Source: Delphinapterus leucas
Lineage: Eukaryota > Chordata > Mammalia > Artiodactyla > Monodontidae
Assembly (NCBI RefSeq): GCF_002288925.2
Contig: NW_022098050.1
Location: forward strand, 2,340,725 to 2,404,724
Direction of reading: 5' to 3'
DNA length: 64,000 nucleotides
The notes under the pieces were generated by a model, which searched no databases, had not been told where the DNA came from, and saw only the letters and a list, made by a program, of their open reading frames with translations. Positions 23,153 through 35,409 of this stretch are shown piece after piece; position 1 is the first letter of the stretch; each line of letters opens with the position of its first letter. Made by a program: the position numbers and the translations under genes.

Positions 23153-24994
23153 TTTGGTATGTCTCACTTTTTCCTGGTAACTCAATAAAATAATCCTATT
23201 CATTTGAATTTATCTGGTAAAATATTTAAGATGTAATCCAAAGGGGTTTGATGCTAGAGATTGAGTTATGGTTTTGACAGATGGAATCTCATGTATCATA
23301 AAACAATATGGATATTTTATTTTGAAAGGGAAAAGTTAATTTAGAAAATTAGAACTTCTGTGAGCATTTGCATGATAGTTTTGCTACCTGAGGTTCAGCT
23401 ATTGGCCTACTTTTAGCATTTCCAAAATAAACTTGTCATTTTTGTCATTATCATAACTGATTATAAAGTAAATTACACTGAGCACATTGAACAAATTCAA
23501 TCATTTAGTTTATGGAGATCTATCATAGAGTGTGGCTATTACATTTGTACTTGATTTCAGTAATGGTTAAGGGAAATTAGAAGGATATGCTGCTCATCAT
23601 CAGACTGAGACCTTACACAATAATGCAGAAATTGAATCATAGGATAAGCATGTAAACTGAACCTAAGGAAATATACACTACAGAACAATTAGAGAGAAAG
23701 CTTGAAAACCATCTCCCATAACTCTCTGCTTTTTTCATCAGAAACAGCACTTGTTAGGCCTTGCATGCTCATGATCCACATCTATTCCAGGAGATTTACT
23801 TTCTATAATTTCCTTGCACTCCCCCTCCCAACAAAGCCTTACACATATGCGGTTTCTATGGTGCCCACCTGGGTCTTCATCTTCCGGTCATTGCTCATGA
23901 TTTGGATATTTCTAGTTCTTTTCATCAAAATTGTTACTAGTTAATCTGGAAAACTCATCCACGAAAAGTATTAATAGTTTGTCCTATTCTCCCTCTCTAT
24001 GACAATATGAAGAATGCATATTACAGCTGCCTTCCAGAGAAGCGTGGTTGTAAAGTGATTAAGCTAAGTTTTTACACTAAAAAGGTTAGAACTTAAACAG
24101 TAATATTAGTGTGTTTTTGTTTTCAAAGCAGTCATTTTGAGAAGACAAGTTCTTATTCCAGTGGCCCTGACGTTAATGTTATAGCTTTCGCCAAATCTAC
24201 CTATCGTTCACCCATTTGGTGCCGAAAGAGTTCTCCTTCATTTCATAAATTCTATCCACTTTTGTAGCAATCTTAAATGTTTTCTGAGATGAGGTGTGCT
24301 ATAAAAGCATACATGTAAAATAAAATTCATTCTTAATTGACAAAGAGTTCAAAATTTTTGTTAAGTTGAAGTTAACTGAATGAGGCGTTGTTTGTTTTAA
24401 GAGTTGGACCCTCTATAGCAAAAGTTCCACTGTTGTCTTTATATAAGTCCATTCTTCCATGACTGGCTAAAAGCCCAGTTTAACTGGAGCCCTCAGGTAC
24501 ATACATTGTCTTCATTAACTGCCTTTGTTTGAAACACTATTCATACAACAGTATGTCCACCAAAAAGAAGTAGATGACTTGCCTTATGCTGATTTTTGAA
24601 TTATAAAAAAATTGTGATTTCTTATTAAATTGGGCATAGTGATCCTTCTCATGAGTGTTTCCTTTAAATATGAAATAGCACATTGAATATAGTAATTTCA
24701 ACTATGCATGCATTTGAGTGGATTGTTTCTTGCAAGCAAGGATTTTGTTATATTCTACCTTCACTCTAACATGAAATTAGTAGTTACTATTTCAGAGCAT
24801 GTATTATATTTCTAGCTTCTTCTTAAGTCGTTATTTTATTTTTGCTTTTATTTTTCTAACATTTATTAGCATAATGTGATGAACACACCCAAAGCATTAA
24901 TTTAATTATAAATCAATACTTTATAATATGTACATTAAAATATAGATCTAATATCTTACTATTATAAACATTATATATTTATAATTTGTTATTA
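23153..24994. other. AT-rich unique DNA
   Basis: No repeat family is recognised in 1.8 kb. The block 24160-24290 has higher CpG content than its surroundings ('ctgacgttaatg', 'tttcgccaaatctacctatcgttcacc'). The 80-codon plus frame at 23702-23944 has no known domain. Confidence 0.45.
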
Positions 24995-24999
24995 TGTAA

Positions 25000-25195
25000 T
25001 TTATTTAATGCATCTAATCTAGTCCCCTCAACAATATTGCAAGTTATGTGTTACTAAAGCATTTCTGCAATGAGGAATCAGAGCTAAGGGAAGGTAAGCA
25101 AATAAGCCAAAGGGCTGTCAGCTAGGCAGAATTCAAACCATGATCTGACTCCAAAGGTAGATATAATTCCTTTTCAGTGTGCTACACCACTTGTA
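25000..25195 (-). repeat. MIR SINE fragment
   Basis: The antisense MIR pattern is 'gaggaatcagagctaagggaaggtaagcaaataagccaaagggctgtcagctaggcagaattcaaaccatgatctgactccaaag' and the closing 'gtgctacaccact'. Confidence 0.75.
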
Positions 25196-26619
25196 ATTTT
25201 CCATAAGCCTAGCACAGTGTACCTTTTTGAGTTGAAGCGTATATTGGAGTAGAGGTATGACAATAAATGAGATAGCAAGAGAAGACGGTGATTGTAACAC
25301 CTATTGAGGTATCTTCTTAGAACCAAAGACTTAGACTCAGAAGCCTACCATAGGCCACAGTTGGCATTGTATTCACTTAGAAGGATATAAAACAGGAAGT
25401 AGCACCAAGTGTCCTTCTCCCTTCAGAGTTGGACTTAAAGCAGTCTGTGTAGCAGTCCCCACAGGCATCTGAGAGTGCTACATTTTAACCATCTCATCCC
25501 CCCACTCCCCATACCATGGAACTAGAATCACACTGGGCATGTGTGGGAAGCACCCAGGCTTAAAAGCTTCATTCCTTAGTAGTCAGTATCTCTTGTATCA
25601 AATCTGTAGTCATAGCCTCTGGGACATGCTCAGTTACAAGTCATCACACTTAAGGAAGTCCAAAGATATGACATGTACATCAGGCATTTATTGTTCATTT
25701 ACAGTTTCTTCCAGTCCACGTGAGATTTACCAATCAGGACTCATTTCTTCCACAATCAAGTGGCATTATAACGTATTTGATATACTGCCTTTACTTGTTT
25801 CCGGAGGATAAGAACTGGAAAGTTAATCAAATATCAAATTCTAATGCAGAAGGTCAAAATGTTCTAGTAACCCTTTACCTAAAATCACTAAGGAGTGGGG
25901 TCTTGAAAAGTAGATTTGGGGATTAGTTCCGTTATTAAGATGACAAGATTCGGGTATGACCAAATCTTGAGTATGACCTTTGGGCGAAGGTAAAGATCCT
26001 TGCGTTTGAGGAGATAAAAGAACTGAGAAGCCAGGATGTGAGATGGAGTTCCTTTGTGTATGTTGAAATAACCAAAATGTGGATGGGAGAATGGGACAGT
26101 GACTCATGCTCTACAGCTCTTACTGAAGAAGGGGAAATGACAAGGAGGTCCACACGTGACTCTAGCTTTGATGGAAGGTGGGCGATGCAGTCTGATGGCA
26201 TGAACTTCAAACCACCTGAGTTTATTGGAGGAAGAAGAGGACAATTCATTTAGAAGAAACAATTGGGAGGAAGAAAAACACATTCTCTATCTCCACCTTC
26301 TAGTATTTATTCTCATAATTCATTGAAGTGTTCTGAAATATTTGAACAAATCTATTCAATGGTAAGAAAACAAACAAAAAATACAGTTAACACATGAATT
26401 CCTAAATGTCATGTTTGTATAGGTGGCCCAATATCATTTCTGTAGATCAGTGGTGAGTGTAACTAGGATTTGTAATAAAACAAGAGCAAGTACAATACTT
26501 GCGTTACATAGGGAATAATATATTGATATAGGGGATGTTAATAAGTCTTAGTATAGGGAATAACGTGGTGTCGTTTTTTCAGTGGATTATTATTGGGGAA
26601 ATCCTTTTTGATAACATAG
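25196..26619. other. Unassigned DNA, open on both strands at 25.93-26.25 kb
   Basis: No family is assigned. At 25935-26253 both strands stay open (104 codons minus, 71 codons plus). The sequence there (gggagaatgggacagtgactcatgctctacagctcttactgaagaagggg) may be an old repeat that I cannot name. No splice-site pair is seen. Confidence 0.4.
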
Positions 26620-26850
26620 CAGAAATGGATCTGAATTCTAAGTCTTCCATTTATTAGCTGCGTGATCTTGGGCATATATAATAGTTTACTTCACTAAACC
26701 TCAGATTTATCTTCTAAGAGATTAATATACCAATATTACCTACCTCGCAGGATTGTAGTCAGAATTAAATGATATAATGCACATGAAGAGTTTAGTCGAG
26801 TGCCTGGTGTGGTAAATACTTAATAAAGGTTAGCTATCATTGTTATTATT
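26620..26850 (+). repeat. MIR SINE
   Basis: The MIR blocks are 'tctgaattctaagtcttccatttattagctgcgtgatcttgggc', 'cctcagatttatcttctaag', 'tacctacctcgcaggattgtagtcagaattaaatgatataatgcac' and 'gcctggtgtggtaaatacttaataaaggttagctatc'. It is nearly full length. Confidence 0.9.
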
Positions 26851-27509
26851 GTACTTATATTAAATTGCATTTTTTAAGAAAAAATTAGTTTCCCTATTAG
26901 GTTAATATGAAGAGTTAAAAGAAAGTCAAAGGGTAATGCATTCAGTTATTTTCTGAAATAAAAGATATGTAATATTATAATGACCCAAGTCCCTATAAAG
27001 GATTAAAAGCAGAACATTTGTGCCCTTGACTTTAATTTCTTACTTTGTCCCTGAAGCCTTTCTTTAGCATGATCCCAAGGAATTTTTTCGGTATTTCATT
27101 AACAATGCTACACTTTTTAAAAGCATTTATGCCCCCCTTACTCCCACCTTAAAGGACTCTTGGGTATATCTCTTGTAAGCACTTGCACTTTGTCTAATTA
27201 TAGGAAAACACAGGAGAAGATACTTTGTGTCCCAAACTCAATTCTGAATCACTGGAAAACTATGCTGATTGCCGACTACATTAGGGATATCTCGTTTATC
27301 AGTTAGCTAGCATTGATCCGTATTTAGAAAGTATGCACTTTTAATTTGGTAATGATATTTACCAGTATTGCAATCTGCAGTGTCAGTATTTATGGAAAAA
27401 AATCTTTTGAATGATGCTTAAGGGAGCCTCATCACACTCGGCACACATCTTTTAGAAATCTGTGTTTTTCCATTGCTCTTTCATCTCAAAATTATGTATT
27501 CCAGAGAAT
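26851..27509. other. Unassigned AT-rich DNA
   Basis: No repeat or gene is recognised. Confidence 0.5.
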
Positions 27510-27630
27510 GAGCACCATCTTCTACTATCTTTGGGGTCTTGGATAAGTCACTTAATCTCTCACTTCATTTTCTCATCTGTAACAAGAGAATAAGAATGTG
27601 TACTTCACAGATTTATCCTCAGGATTTTAA
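27510..27630 (+). repeat. MIR SINE fragment, cut by a CHR SINE
   Basis: 'ctttggggtcttggataagtcacttaatctctcacttcattttctcatctgtaacaagagaataagaatgtgtacttcacag' is the MIR middle part. The CHR SINE at 27640-27966 interrupts it at its 3' side. Confidence 0.75.
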
Positions 27631-27975
27631 CTAGATAATTTTCTTTCTTTGTTTCTTTCTCTTTTTTTGCTGGTTTGGGGCTTTGTTGCTGCACGTGGGC
27701 TTTCTCTAGTTGCAGTGAGCGGGGGCTACTCTTCGTTGCGGTGCGCGGGCTTCTCATTGTGGTGGCTTATCTCGTTGCGGAGCACGGGTTCTAGGCATGT
27801 GGGCTTCCGTAGTTGTGTCTCTCGGGCTCTAGAGCGCAGGCTCGGTAGTTATGGCGCACGCACTTAGTCGCTCCACAGCATGTGGGATCTTTCCGAACCA
27901 GGGATTGAACCTGTGTCCCCTGCATTGGCAGGCGGATTCTTTACCACTGTGCCACCAGGTAAGTCCCTAGATAAT
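27631..27975 (-). mobile_element. CHR SINE (long form) with 9-bp TSD
   Basis: The minus strand begins GGACTTACCTGGTGGCACAG at about 27965 and runs through the tRNA-derived head, the long central part (including 'gcgctctagagcccgag'-type sequence) and a pyrimidine/A-rich tail near 27645. The target-site duplication CTAGATAAT lies at 27631-27639 and 27967-27975. It is more diverged than the copy at 35.2 kb. Confidence 0.92.
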
Positions 27976-28944
27976 ACATTTAGAAATGCTTCTAGAGGGC
28001 CTTCTACAAAGAAAGTGGCAATATAGTCCCTTCCAAAAGTTTCACTGTATTAGTTAACCACTAAAATTATAATTAGGAGTTGGTAAAATTGTTTCAATGA
28101 TGTAAACATTCCCAGTTTTCACTGGATGAGTTATGGGGCATGTCTTCATTTTATAATTCAGTTTACGTGGAAATTCTTTTCTAGCCCTCCTCTACAAGTA
28201 TTCAATCTACAGCTTGTGACACAGTGTATATGATTTTGGGTAGATGGTGGCTAAGTGCTTTATATAAAAGATGCATTATTTACCAGATCAAAGGTCAAAG
28301 TGTTCATAATTTAATATCCAAGGGTCAGACAGTCCAGAAATGTCTCAGAATTTCTGAAGTGACGTACGTTTCTGAAATGAAACTGCCATTTTATAATGGA
28401 TAGCACTTCAACTGGGTAGCCAAGCATACTTACATGATTTACATGGCATAGCTCATCAGTGAGGCCCTCCATAAATCTACTCTGGGACAAATTTCCAGAT
28501 TCCAGTTTTAAGTACCTCAACATTCTTTTCTCTTTAAATAAGTCTTTCTCAAGAAAATTATCACAGCATTGCTCTTGGGACTGAATGTCCTTATGTGGTA
28601 GAATATTTCATTTTCTGAAAGATTGCTTATTAATTTGGTAAGTGTGATGGAGTCGTTCTTCTATTTTAGTTTTCTTAGATATGTTCATAGCAAAATTACT
28701 GTCATCTTTATAGTGAGGTAGAGGTGAAAATAACTTTACTATGATATGGACACTGCATCTCATTTTTCTTAATGAATAATATATTATTGTTGTAAATTTA
28801 TTCATTAGCTATGGCAGTTTTATTCTGATTTAATGTTGATGGATGGTTTTTATATTTTATTTTATAATTTTGTGTTCCATTGATGTATTTTCTTTAAAGC
28901 ATTGTGAATGGATTTCTTAATTTTACTAAACTGATAGTAAGAAT
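27976..28944. other. AT-rich unique DNA
   Basis: No repeat family or gene is recognised. Short minus frames at 28311-28523 and 28608-28805 have no family resemblance. Confidence 0.5.
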
Positions 28945-29120
28945 ATACTGATGATAATACTAATAATAGTAGCTACCATTTTCTTAATGTGTATCATTTC
29001 TAAGCACTGAAGTATGATTTGCATACCTAATTTCACATAACCATAAAAAATCCTGCAAAGTCAGTATTATCTCATTTTACAGATAACCAATCTTAAGGCT
29101 AAGCTAGGAGACCAAATTTC
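28945..29120 (-). repeat. MIR SINE
   Basis: The antisense MIR is 'taatagtagctaccattttcttaatgtgtatcatttctaagcactgaag...gtcagtattatctcattttacagataaccaatcttaaggc'. Confidence 0.8.
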
Positions 29121-29149
29121 CATTATAAATTTTGTAATGAATGTATTCC

Positions 29150-29470
29150 TTGGTTCATTTATCTATTCAACAAATTTTATGGAGTGCCTACTATGTGCCA
29201 AAGGACCTTGAATAGAGCATTTAACAAGATAGACATAACCCCTGCCCTCAGAGCGCTTCTCGTCCTTGAGAAAATTTAACGGTTAGCCAAAACATTACAA
29301 AAAAATGTGATAAGTATTTTGATATAACCGGTGGAAGTTTTTATATGAGCATCAGGGAGCCCTAGCCTGGGAGGAGAGAGGGCAAGGGTAGCCTCTTCAT
29401 GAAAGACTTTATCAGGTCAGTGGAAGTGCTTAAGGCAGCTATGGAGTGTGCAATAAGCTAGTAGTGATGC
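29150..29470 (-). repeat. L2 LINE 3' end
   Basis: Inverted L2 terminus: 'ttcatttatctattcaacaaattttatggagtgcctactatgtgcc', then 'caagatagacataacccctgccctcagagcgcttctcgtc' and 'aaaaatgtgataagtattttgatat'. The sequence probably continues, with losses, into the block at 30580. Confidence 0.8.
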
Positions 29471-29929
29471 AGGAGAGGTCCTGTATAGAGAACTCTAATC
29501 CATCATAAGAAAATTAACCTATAGTCTAAGAGCATACTTAATTATGGAAAGGCTGTGTTCAAAAGAAGAATCATAATCCAGGAAACAATCTTAAATTGTC
29601 ATTTCCCATTGCTTGATGATTATTAAAGCAAATATATTTTGAATAGATGTTTCTTATTGCTGGGATAAAATGATTTCCTCAATTGAAGTTTCACAAACAT
29701 CTTTAGGCTTAACTTTTATTCAGTAAGTCAATGAAAATGCTAATTTTTCACACTTTGCAGAAGCTTTCTTCTAAACTTGGAAACTTTTATCTGACTGAAG
29801 AAATTAAAAAATCTCACCTGCATCAAATAGTCTTATTCATGCTGTAGTGGAGTCAGTTGTAGAGTTTCAGTTCAGTTCACAAATAGCTCTTTAATTCCTG
29901 CAGAACACCATATACTTGGTGTGTCAGGC

Positions 29930-30130
29930 AGTGATCTGCAAACGTTTTTGGTCATGCGATCATATCAGTCAAAATATTTTTGAACAAGCAGTATTTGTCT
30001 ATTAACAAGGAATTGGTATACATTACTATATTAATAGATAATACACATTAAAAACCTAAATAACATAGAGAATTAAATAATGGGATAAAAATAAATAGAA
30101 AAAGAAATTGCAGATTTTCTTCTCGTGGCC
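29930..30130. mobile_element. Possible hAT-type element
   Basis: The start CAGTGATCTGCAAACGTTTT followed by 'ggtcatgcgatcatatcagtcaaaa' resembles the terminal repeat of mammalian hAT elements. The right end is not clear, so this is tentative. Confidence 0.3.
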
Positions 30131-30421
30131 CAGTTGAGCAAGTGTTGAGTGTCACCCAGGGAGTGGGAACTTGTTTTGCTTACCATCACATTGAGACAGA
30201 GATGAATAATCTGTTAACGTCTACCTTCAAGGGGGTAGCAAAATGATAGTAAGACAGGTTCACCACAACAGAATGCTATGCTCTGTGGTATTTGAAGTTG
30301 GAGCCATCATAGTTCAAAGTCAGAAAGGTGTTTTCAGGACTAATTTAGTCGTGCACTGGGGCTAAGGAAAGGGGGTAATGGGCAACGAAGACAGGAAGGA
30401 AGCTCGGCGGTGCTTTTGCGG

Positions 30422-30552
30422 AGTGCTTCTCAAAATTTAGTGTGCCGGAATCAATCAGAGATCCACGCTGAGGCCTGGGAGTTTGCATTTCTAACAAGCT
30501 CCAAGATGATGTTGGTATTGCTGGTATGCAGACCAGACTTTGAAGAGTGAGG
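30422..30552. mobile_element. hAT-Charlie MITE, MER5A-like, shortened
   Basis: Left 'agtgcttctcaaaatttagtgtgccggaatcaatcagag', middle 'gcctgggagtttgcatttctaacaagctccaagatgatg', right 'ccagactttgaagagtga'. The MER5A order is kept with an internal loss. Confidence 0.8.
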
Positions 30553-30579
30553 CTTTAGAGGACTTTCACATATCAGGTG

Positions 30580-30930
30580 AGAAGTTTGTACTTAATATGG
30601 TAGGCAGTTGGCAATTTCTAAAGGTGTTCCAGCTGGGGACAACATGATCCAGTTCAACTCCAGGCAAATTCATTTAGCAATAATTTATAGATTGGAAAGG
30701 AGCAGGCTGAGACTAGAAGAAGAGAGATAAGTCTGGAGGCAATTACAATAGTACAGGTGAGGTAATAACGCCTCTGAACTAGGACACTGGCAGTGGAAAC
30801 AGGAAGGAGAAGATAACATTGAAGGACATTATAGAGGTAGAATCAACCTGAGAAGAGAGATAACAAACTAACACAGGTATAATATATAAAACAAATTAAA
30901 TCAAGGGCTAGAGAAACTAATGAGAAATCT
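30580..30930 (-). repeat. L2 LINE fragment
   Basis: Antisense L2 blocks are 'agttccagctggggacaacatgatccag'-like and 'gtctggaggcaattacaatagtacaggtgaggtaataacgcctctgaactaggacactggcagtgg', which matches the region read in L2 as 'ggaggctattgcaatagtccaggtgagagatgatgg'. Confidence 0.75.
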
Positions 30931-31429
30931 GACCTCTTCTGTTCATCTGGTGATTTGGAAATATGAATTTTCATAAATTTGAATACATATGCATAAATTA
31001 TGTGTTGAGCTAACCACAGGAAAATGTCTAGTAGAAGAGATCACAAAATAAAATCAAAGCGCCGGAAATGGACGACTGGCTTTGAATGTGTTTATCGTCT
31101 CTGATCTTTATTTCCAGAAGGAAATGCTTATCCTGGCAATACGTGTCCAAACAGGTTCAGTAAATCACAATGATTGTAAATGGTGCTTTATTCGTACTGA
31201 GCAAACATTTCCTGTTCATCGGCCTCCAGGTGAAAAACATTAATGTCCACATAAAAATCCCTGAAATTTTTGAAGTGTTAACAGGGTGACAGGGAGAAAT
31301 GTATTTTCATTGTAGGCTCCGAATTTCCATAGCTGTTTTCTGCTGTTTGGCCACTTTTTCCTTTGTCACCTGACTTTATGCTGCACATACTATCAGTCAT
31401 AGAGACCACTACATTCATTTTCCTTGCAC
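30931..31429. other. Unassigned DNA
   Basis: No repeat or gene is recognised. The 125-codon minus frame at 31278-31655 overlaps the L2 fragment that follows and is probably chance. Confidence 0.45.
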
Positions 31430-31620
31430 GTGTCTGGCTTCTCCTACTGGATGATAAGTTCCTTGACAGCCAAGACTGTGGCTTACTCATTTTGTGTCCC
31501 CAGATCCCAGCACAGATGCTGCATAAACTGTTTTGAGTGAATGAGTTATCCCAGAACTTGCAACAGATGTGAGCACAGAGAAAATTCCCTTTGGAATGAA
31601 TGAATAAGTGGGTGAGTGAA
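31430..31620 (+). repeat. L2 LINE 3'-end fragment
   Basis: 'ctggatgataagttccttgacagccaagactgtggcttactcattttgtgtccccagatcccagcacagatgctgcataaac' follows the L2 3' consensus ('gtaagctccttgagggcagg...tgtatccccagcacc'). Confidence 0.7.
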
Positions 31621-33289
31621 AGAACGACTGTTGACTTAGTCCTTAGAATGGCCATTTTCCAGATTCAGTTTTCTTTATTGCTAGATAAGTACCAATCTTA
31701 CTCAGCCCAAAGTATGCGATCAATATTTCCCTCATCCATGCCCACATTCTATAGGTAGATTTCATTTATATGGTGACTTTGAAATCAGAAGGCTAACTCT
31801 AAATTTATTATTTAGTATAGGTCAACATTAATGTGCTTTGCATTATAGTCTAGTTTAAATATGTTACATTTCTTTACATCAGATCAATTTACCATTTTTC
31901 ACTCACATCGACTTTTTCATCATCCTTTCAAGCCTCCCATTTTTCCTTTTTAAAAATAGTTTCTTTATACTCCGTTATTGTTGTGTATGTGTGTTAGGAA
32001 ATACACTGACCTCTTTGGTGGCCATTTTGTTACTATCCTCAGTAGTGTAATTTGGGGATCTGTATCAGTAAGCATAAACATGGTTGGACAAAGGATTTTA
32101 GCTCTTAGTTCTTTCCGTACTGTGCATGCGCAGCCTCTGACTTGTGCTTGTAACTGTGGTTAGGTCTACAGGATATAAATTCTTAAACTAACAGCTGACC
32201 CATAGTTTTTGTTGAAAGGCATGTTACATTCAGATTAGTTTTTGTATATGAAACCTGAAAAGGTTAGTTACTCAGGCTGCTGTATTGTTTCCAAACTTTC
32301 TAGGATTTTAGCACATTGTTTTAAATTAGTTTTCAATATTTCTTTAAATAGTTACATTTTCAGGAATCACAGATGGGAGCAGAGCCTTGGAGACCATCCA
32401 GTTGAATCCTTTCATGGTAGGGATGGCATAATAAAAAATTAAGTCACTTTGTGAAGGACACGTAGCTGGTTATTGACAAAAATGGAGTAAAAATGAAAAT
32501 CCCCCAAGTCCCCAGCACAGTGATTTTCTCTTATGCTGTGTTACATCATTAAAGGATTTTATAGTTTCCCTGTGGCAACATAGAAGCTATGTTTAATGTT
32601 CAAGTATGATTCATAGTTAACATTCGTTGGATCTGTTGGAAACCTAGATATGATAAAAGCAAAAGACACCTTGAAGAAACACTTTCTATGAGACAGCATA
32701 TATCTTAAATTTGGATTGCAATCTTTTGAAACCCTCCCAGTTTATTGGCGTCCCAAAAGACTTACCAAACTTCTAGATTCATTGTTCTAAGCTTTGTCAA
32801 TAAGAGCAATATTTACTCCTGTGATACTTCAGTTCTAAATTTTTTCACTGCACTTTTTCTATATATAACAATAACATTGAATCTTCTTGGGGATTTTACT
32901 GTTCAGTTCAGCATGAGAGTTTGTTGATCTAAATACAGATTCTGAAAATTGGTTTATGATTTGTGTTATCATGCGCTTTTGCACTGGAGGGCAGTCGCTG
33001 GTATGTAGAATACAACTTCTGTTGATGCCCACAGTCTATGGTATTTCACAGGATAATGACGGATAATGCAAGGCTAGTGCACATGGTTCTTTTAATACTT
33101 TCATTCTTGGCAGTAACAGATTGAATGTGGCAACTTTTTACACAGCCTATTTCATTCCATTTTCAAAGGAGGCTATCATGCAATATGTTATTGACTTTAA
33201 TTCTACCTACTTACTGTCATAAAGTAATATTAATGGCTTGAAGAATCCAGAGGCTCTTAAATCTCCTTCGAATCTATGCTTCTTTCCAT
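31621..33289. other. Unique AT-rich DNA
   Basis: No repeat family is recognised. The frames at 31978-32163, 32242-32442 and 32745-32927 are short and carry no domain. No gene is seen. Confidence 0.5.
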
Positions 33290-33990
33290 TTCCACTACCA
33301 ACAAGCTACTTCAAGCCATAATAACCTGAACAATTGCAGCTGCATCCACTCTTGCCCTGTTTAGTCCATTGTCTACTCAACATTCAAGCCTATTTATAAA
33401 AATACAAATCCGATCCATTTATTCTCTGGCGTAAAACCAGTCAGTAACTTTCTGTTGCTCCCCAATCCTTACTATGTCCAGCAGATGGCTTCCTGATTTG
33501 TTTTCCTTCTCCCATCTTCACCCCATCCATCTCTCCTCTCCCTCTCACTTTCTCAGCTTCTACCCTCCATGAAAGCACATGCTTTGGCTTTGTCACCTCT
33601 GACATGCTTTGGCCTTTGTATATGCTCTTTATCCTATCTGCAAAATATTCTTTGCCGATTTATTGGCAGTGCTTCAGCGAGTTCTCTCCTTTTCATGCAT
33701 GAATTTTCAGATTCAATGTCACTTTCTTAGGTAAGCTTTTTCTCACTTCAGAAACTAGGTTAGAGCTTCTTATTATATATATAATTTCTAACGCTGTGCA
33801 GTTCTGCTTTGTAGCAATGGTCACGGATACATTTAATTAATTGTCTATAATCTACTATAAATTTGTGTTGTAATAATTTTTTAGTTTCATGCTAAATGTG
33901 GCCAGATATCTTTGGTCACCATTGCATCACAAGAACCTGGTATACTATTTTGAACATGGTGGGTTCTCAGTAATATTTCTTGAGCTATTG
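33290..33990 (+). mobile_element. L2 LINE 3' half
   Basis: L2 order is visible: 'acctgaacaattgcagctgcatcc', 'aatacaaatccgatccatttattctctggcgtaaaaccagtcagtaac', 'ctctcactttctcagcttctaccctcc', 'gctttggcctttgtatatgctctttatcctatctgcaaaatattctttgcc', 'gattcaatgtcactttcttaggtaagctttttctc' and 'catggtgggttctcagtaatatttcttgag'. It is strongly diverged. Confidence 0.8.
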
Positions 33991-35162
33991 CTTATCAGAC
34001 CTCAATTTCCTACTAGGCTTGATGAACCTGAGGTTGATAAATAATACATTGTGGGAGAGTGGTCTTCAACATGGTGTTTTGAATTTCAAGGGACCCCAAA
34101 AAGAATTTATTACTAAGAAAATATTGGACCATCTCTTCATTTTATTTTATCATTAAAAATTTTTGGTGCCTATTTTATATTTCACATAAAGTATTGATAG
34201 AGTGTTACAAGTATACAATTTATATAGAGATAAATGGAGAGAGGGAATATGTATTCACTGTTCTCTTTTTCTTTCTGTCCTTCCACCATCTTTTTTTTCC
34301 TGTTTTCTTTTTTTAACTATTATGTGATCAAAAATTCTGGACACTACTGATGTAGAAGAGCTTGATTTGTTTTTTACTTAATATATATTTACCCTCTATT
34401 TAATAAGAAGAGGTGAGCATGTCTTTTAAATTGCATTTTCCTTGGCCTAAATTTCTACCCTATTATTTAAAATTGCCCCATTGTAATTTGTTAAAAAACA
34501 TTTATTTTACTTCCCCAATGAAGGCTAGTAGACAAAACGTGACAGTTTCATACTAAAGACAATAAGTGGATGGATGGTGTTGTGAGACCATATTACGCTT
34601 AATTTTGCTCTGTTGTCTTACCTAATCTGTGCTGTGTATGCCAGCAGGTGTAAGTGTTTAATATAGGGTGAATAAAATACATTTAAAATTAAACGTCAAC
34701 CTCCCCACCTCACCTACGTTATTAAGAGTAGAGTAAAATGAAATAGACCAAGAAATTAGATTATTGGCAAATGCCCAAATGGATTATTAGATGTAATGGT
34801 ACAAATTTACCTAAATATCACATTTGTCTCTGATCTTTTAAATTGAAATCCTCAACAAAGCCTGGTTTTTTGGCTACTTTTATATTCCTGTGGCTGCTTT
34901 ATTTCTTTTTAATTTTTTTTAATGGATTCTGTTAGGCATTGCCTTAAGCTACAGTCATTGCCTCACTATAGAGGTTATTTTACTCTCATTTTGTGATGAC
35001 GTGTTTTAATCAACAACAACAACAAGTCATTTGTAATGATAATATTATAGCAGCTTTATTTATTTGCCTCACTTCTGTAAATTAGAGTTTCAGGACTTCC
35101 TTAAATACAATTAAAGCCAAAACCACATGTGAAAATGGAGACAGAAAAATTCATCAGAAAAA
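33991..35162. other. AT-rich DNA, possible hAT remnant at 34.06-34.35 kb
   Basis: 'gtggtcttcaacatggtg' near 34061 and 'attctggacactactg' near 34335 could be the ends of a hAT-like MITE, but the interior is not recognised. A (CAA)n of about four units lies at about 35012-35026. No gene is seen. Confidence 0.4.
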
Positions 35163-35409
35163 AATAATAAATCTTGGGCTTCCCTGGTGGCGCAGTGGTT
35201 GAGAATCGGCCTGCTGATGCAGGGGGACATGGGTTCGTGCCCTGGTCCGAGAAGATCCCACATGCCGCGGAGCGGCTGGGCCCGTGAGCCATGGCCACTG
35301 AGCCTGCGCGTCCGGAGCCTGTGCTCCGAAACGGGAGAGGCCACAACAGTGAGAGGCCCGCGTACCGCAAAAAAAAAAAAAAAAATAATAATAATAATAA
35401 TAAATCTTG
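35163..35409 (+). mobile_element. Young cetacean CHR SINE (short form) with 14-bp TSD
   Basis: The body at 35177-35395 starts GGCTTCCCTGGTGGCGCAGT and continues through the tRNA-derived head to 'gccgcggagcggctgggcccgtgagcc', 'ctgcgcgtccggagcctgtgctccg' and 'gtgagaggcccgcgtaccgc' before its A tail. This shortened type is abundant in whales. Flanks AATAATAAATCTTG at 35163-35176 and 35396-35409 are an exact target-site duplication. High CpG retention argues for recent insertion. The box A/B pol III promoter should lie in the first about 80 bp. Open frames on both strands are shadows. Confidence 0.96.

Noticed and set aside
29802..29892. Possible minus-strand exon ending at a CAG|GTGAGA donor near 29814
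   Set aside because: All three frames of the putative exon contain stops and the acceptor has a weak pyrimidine tract.
31278..31655. 125-codon minus frame
   Set aside because: It overlaps an L2 3'-end fragment in antisense. No domain or splice context.
35177..35250. tRNA gene
   Set aside because: The tRNA-like part is the head of a CHR SINE with A tail and TSD, not a functional tRNA cloverleaf.
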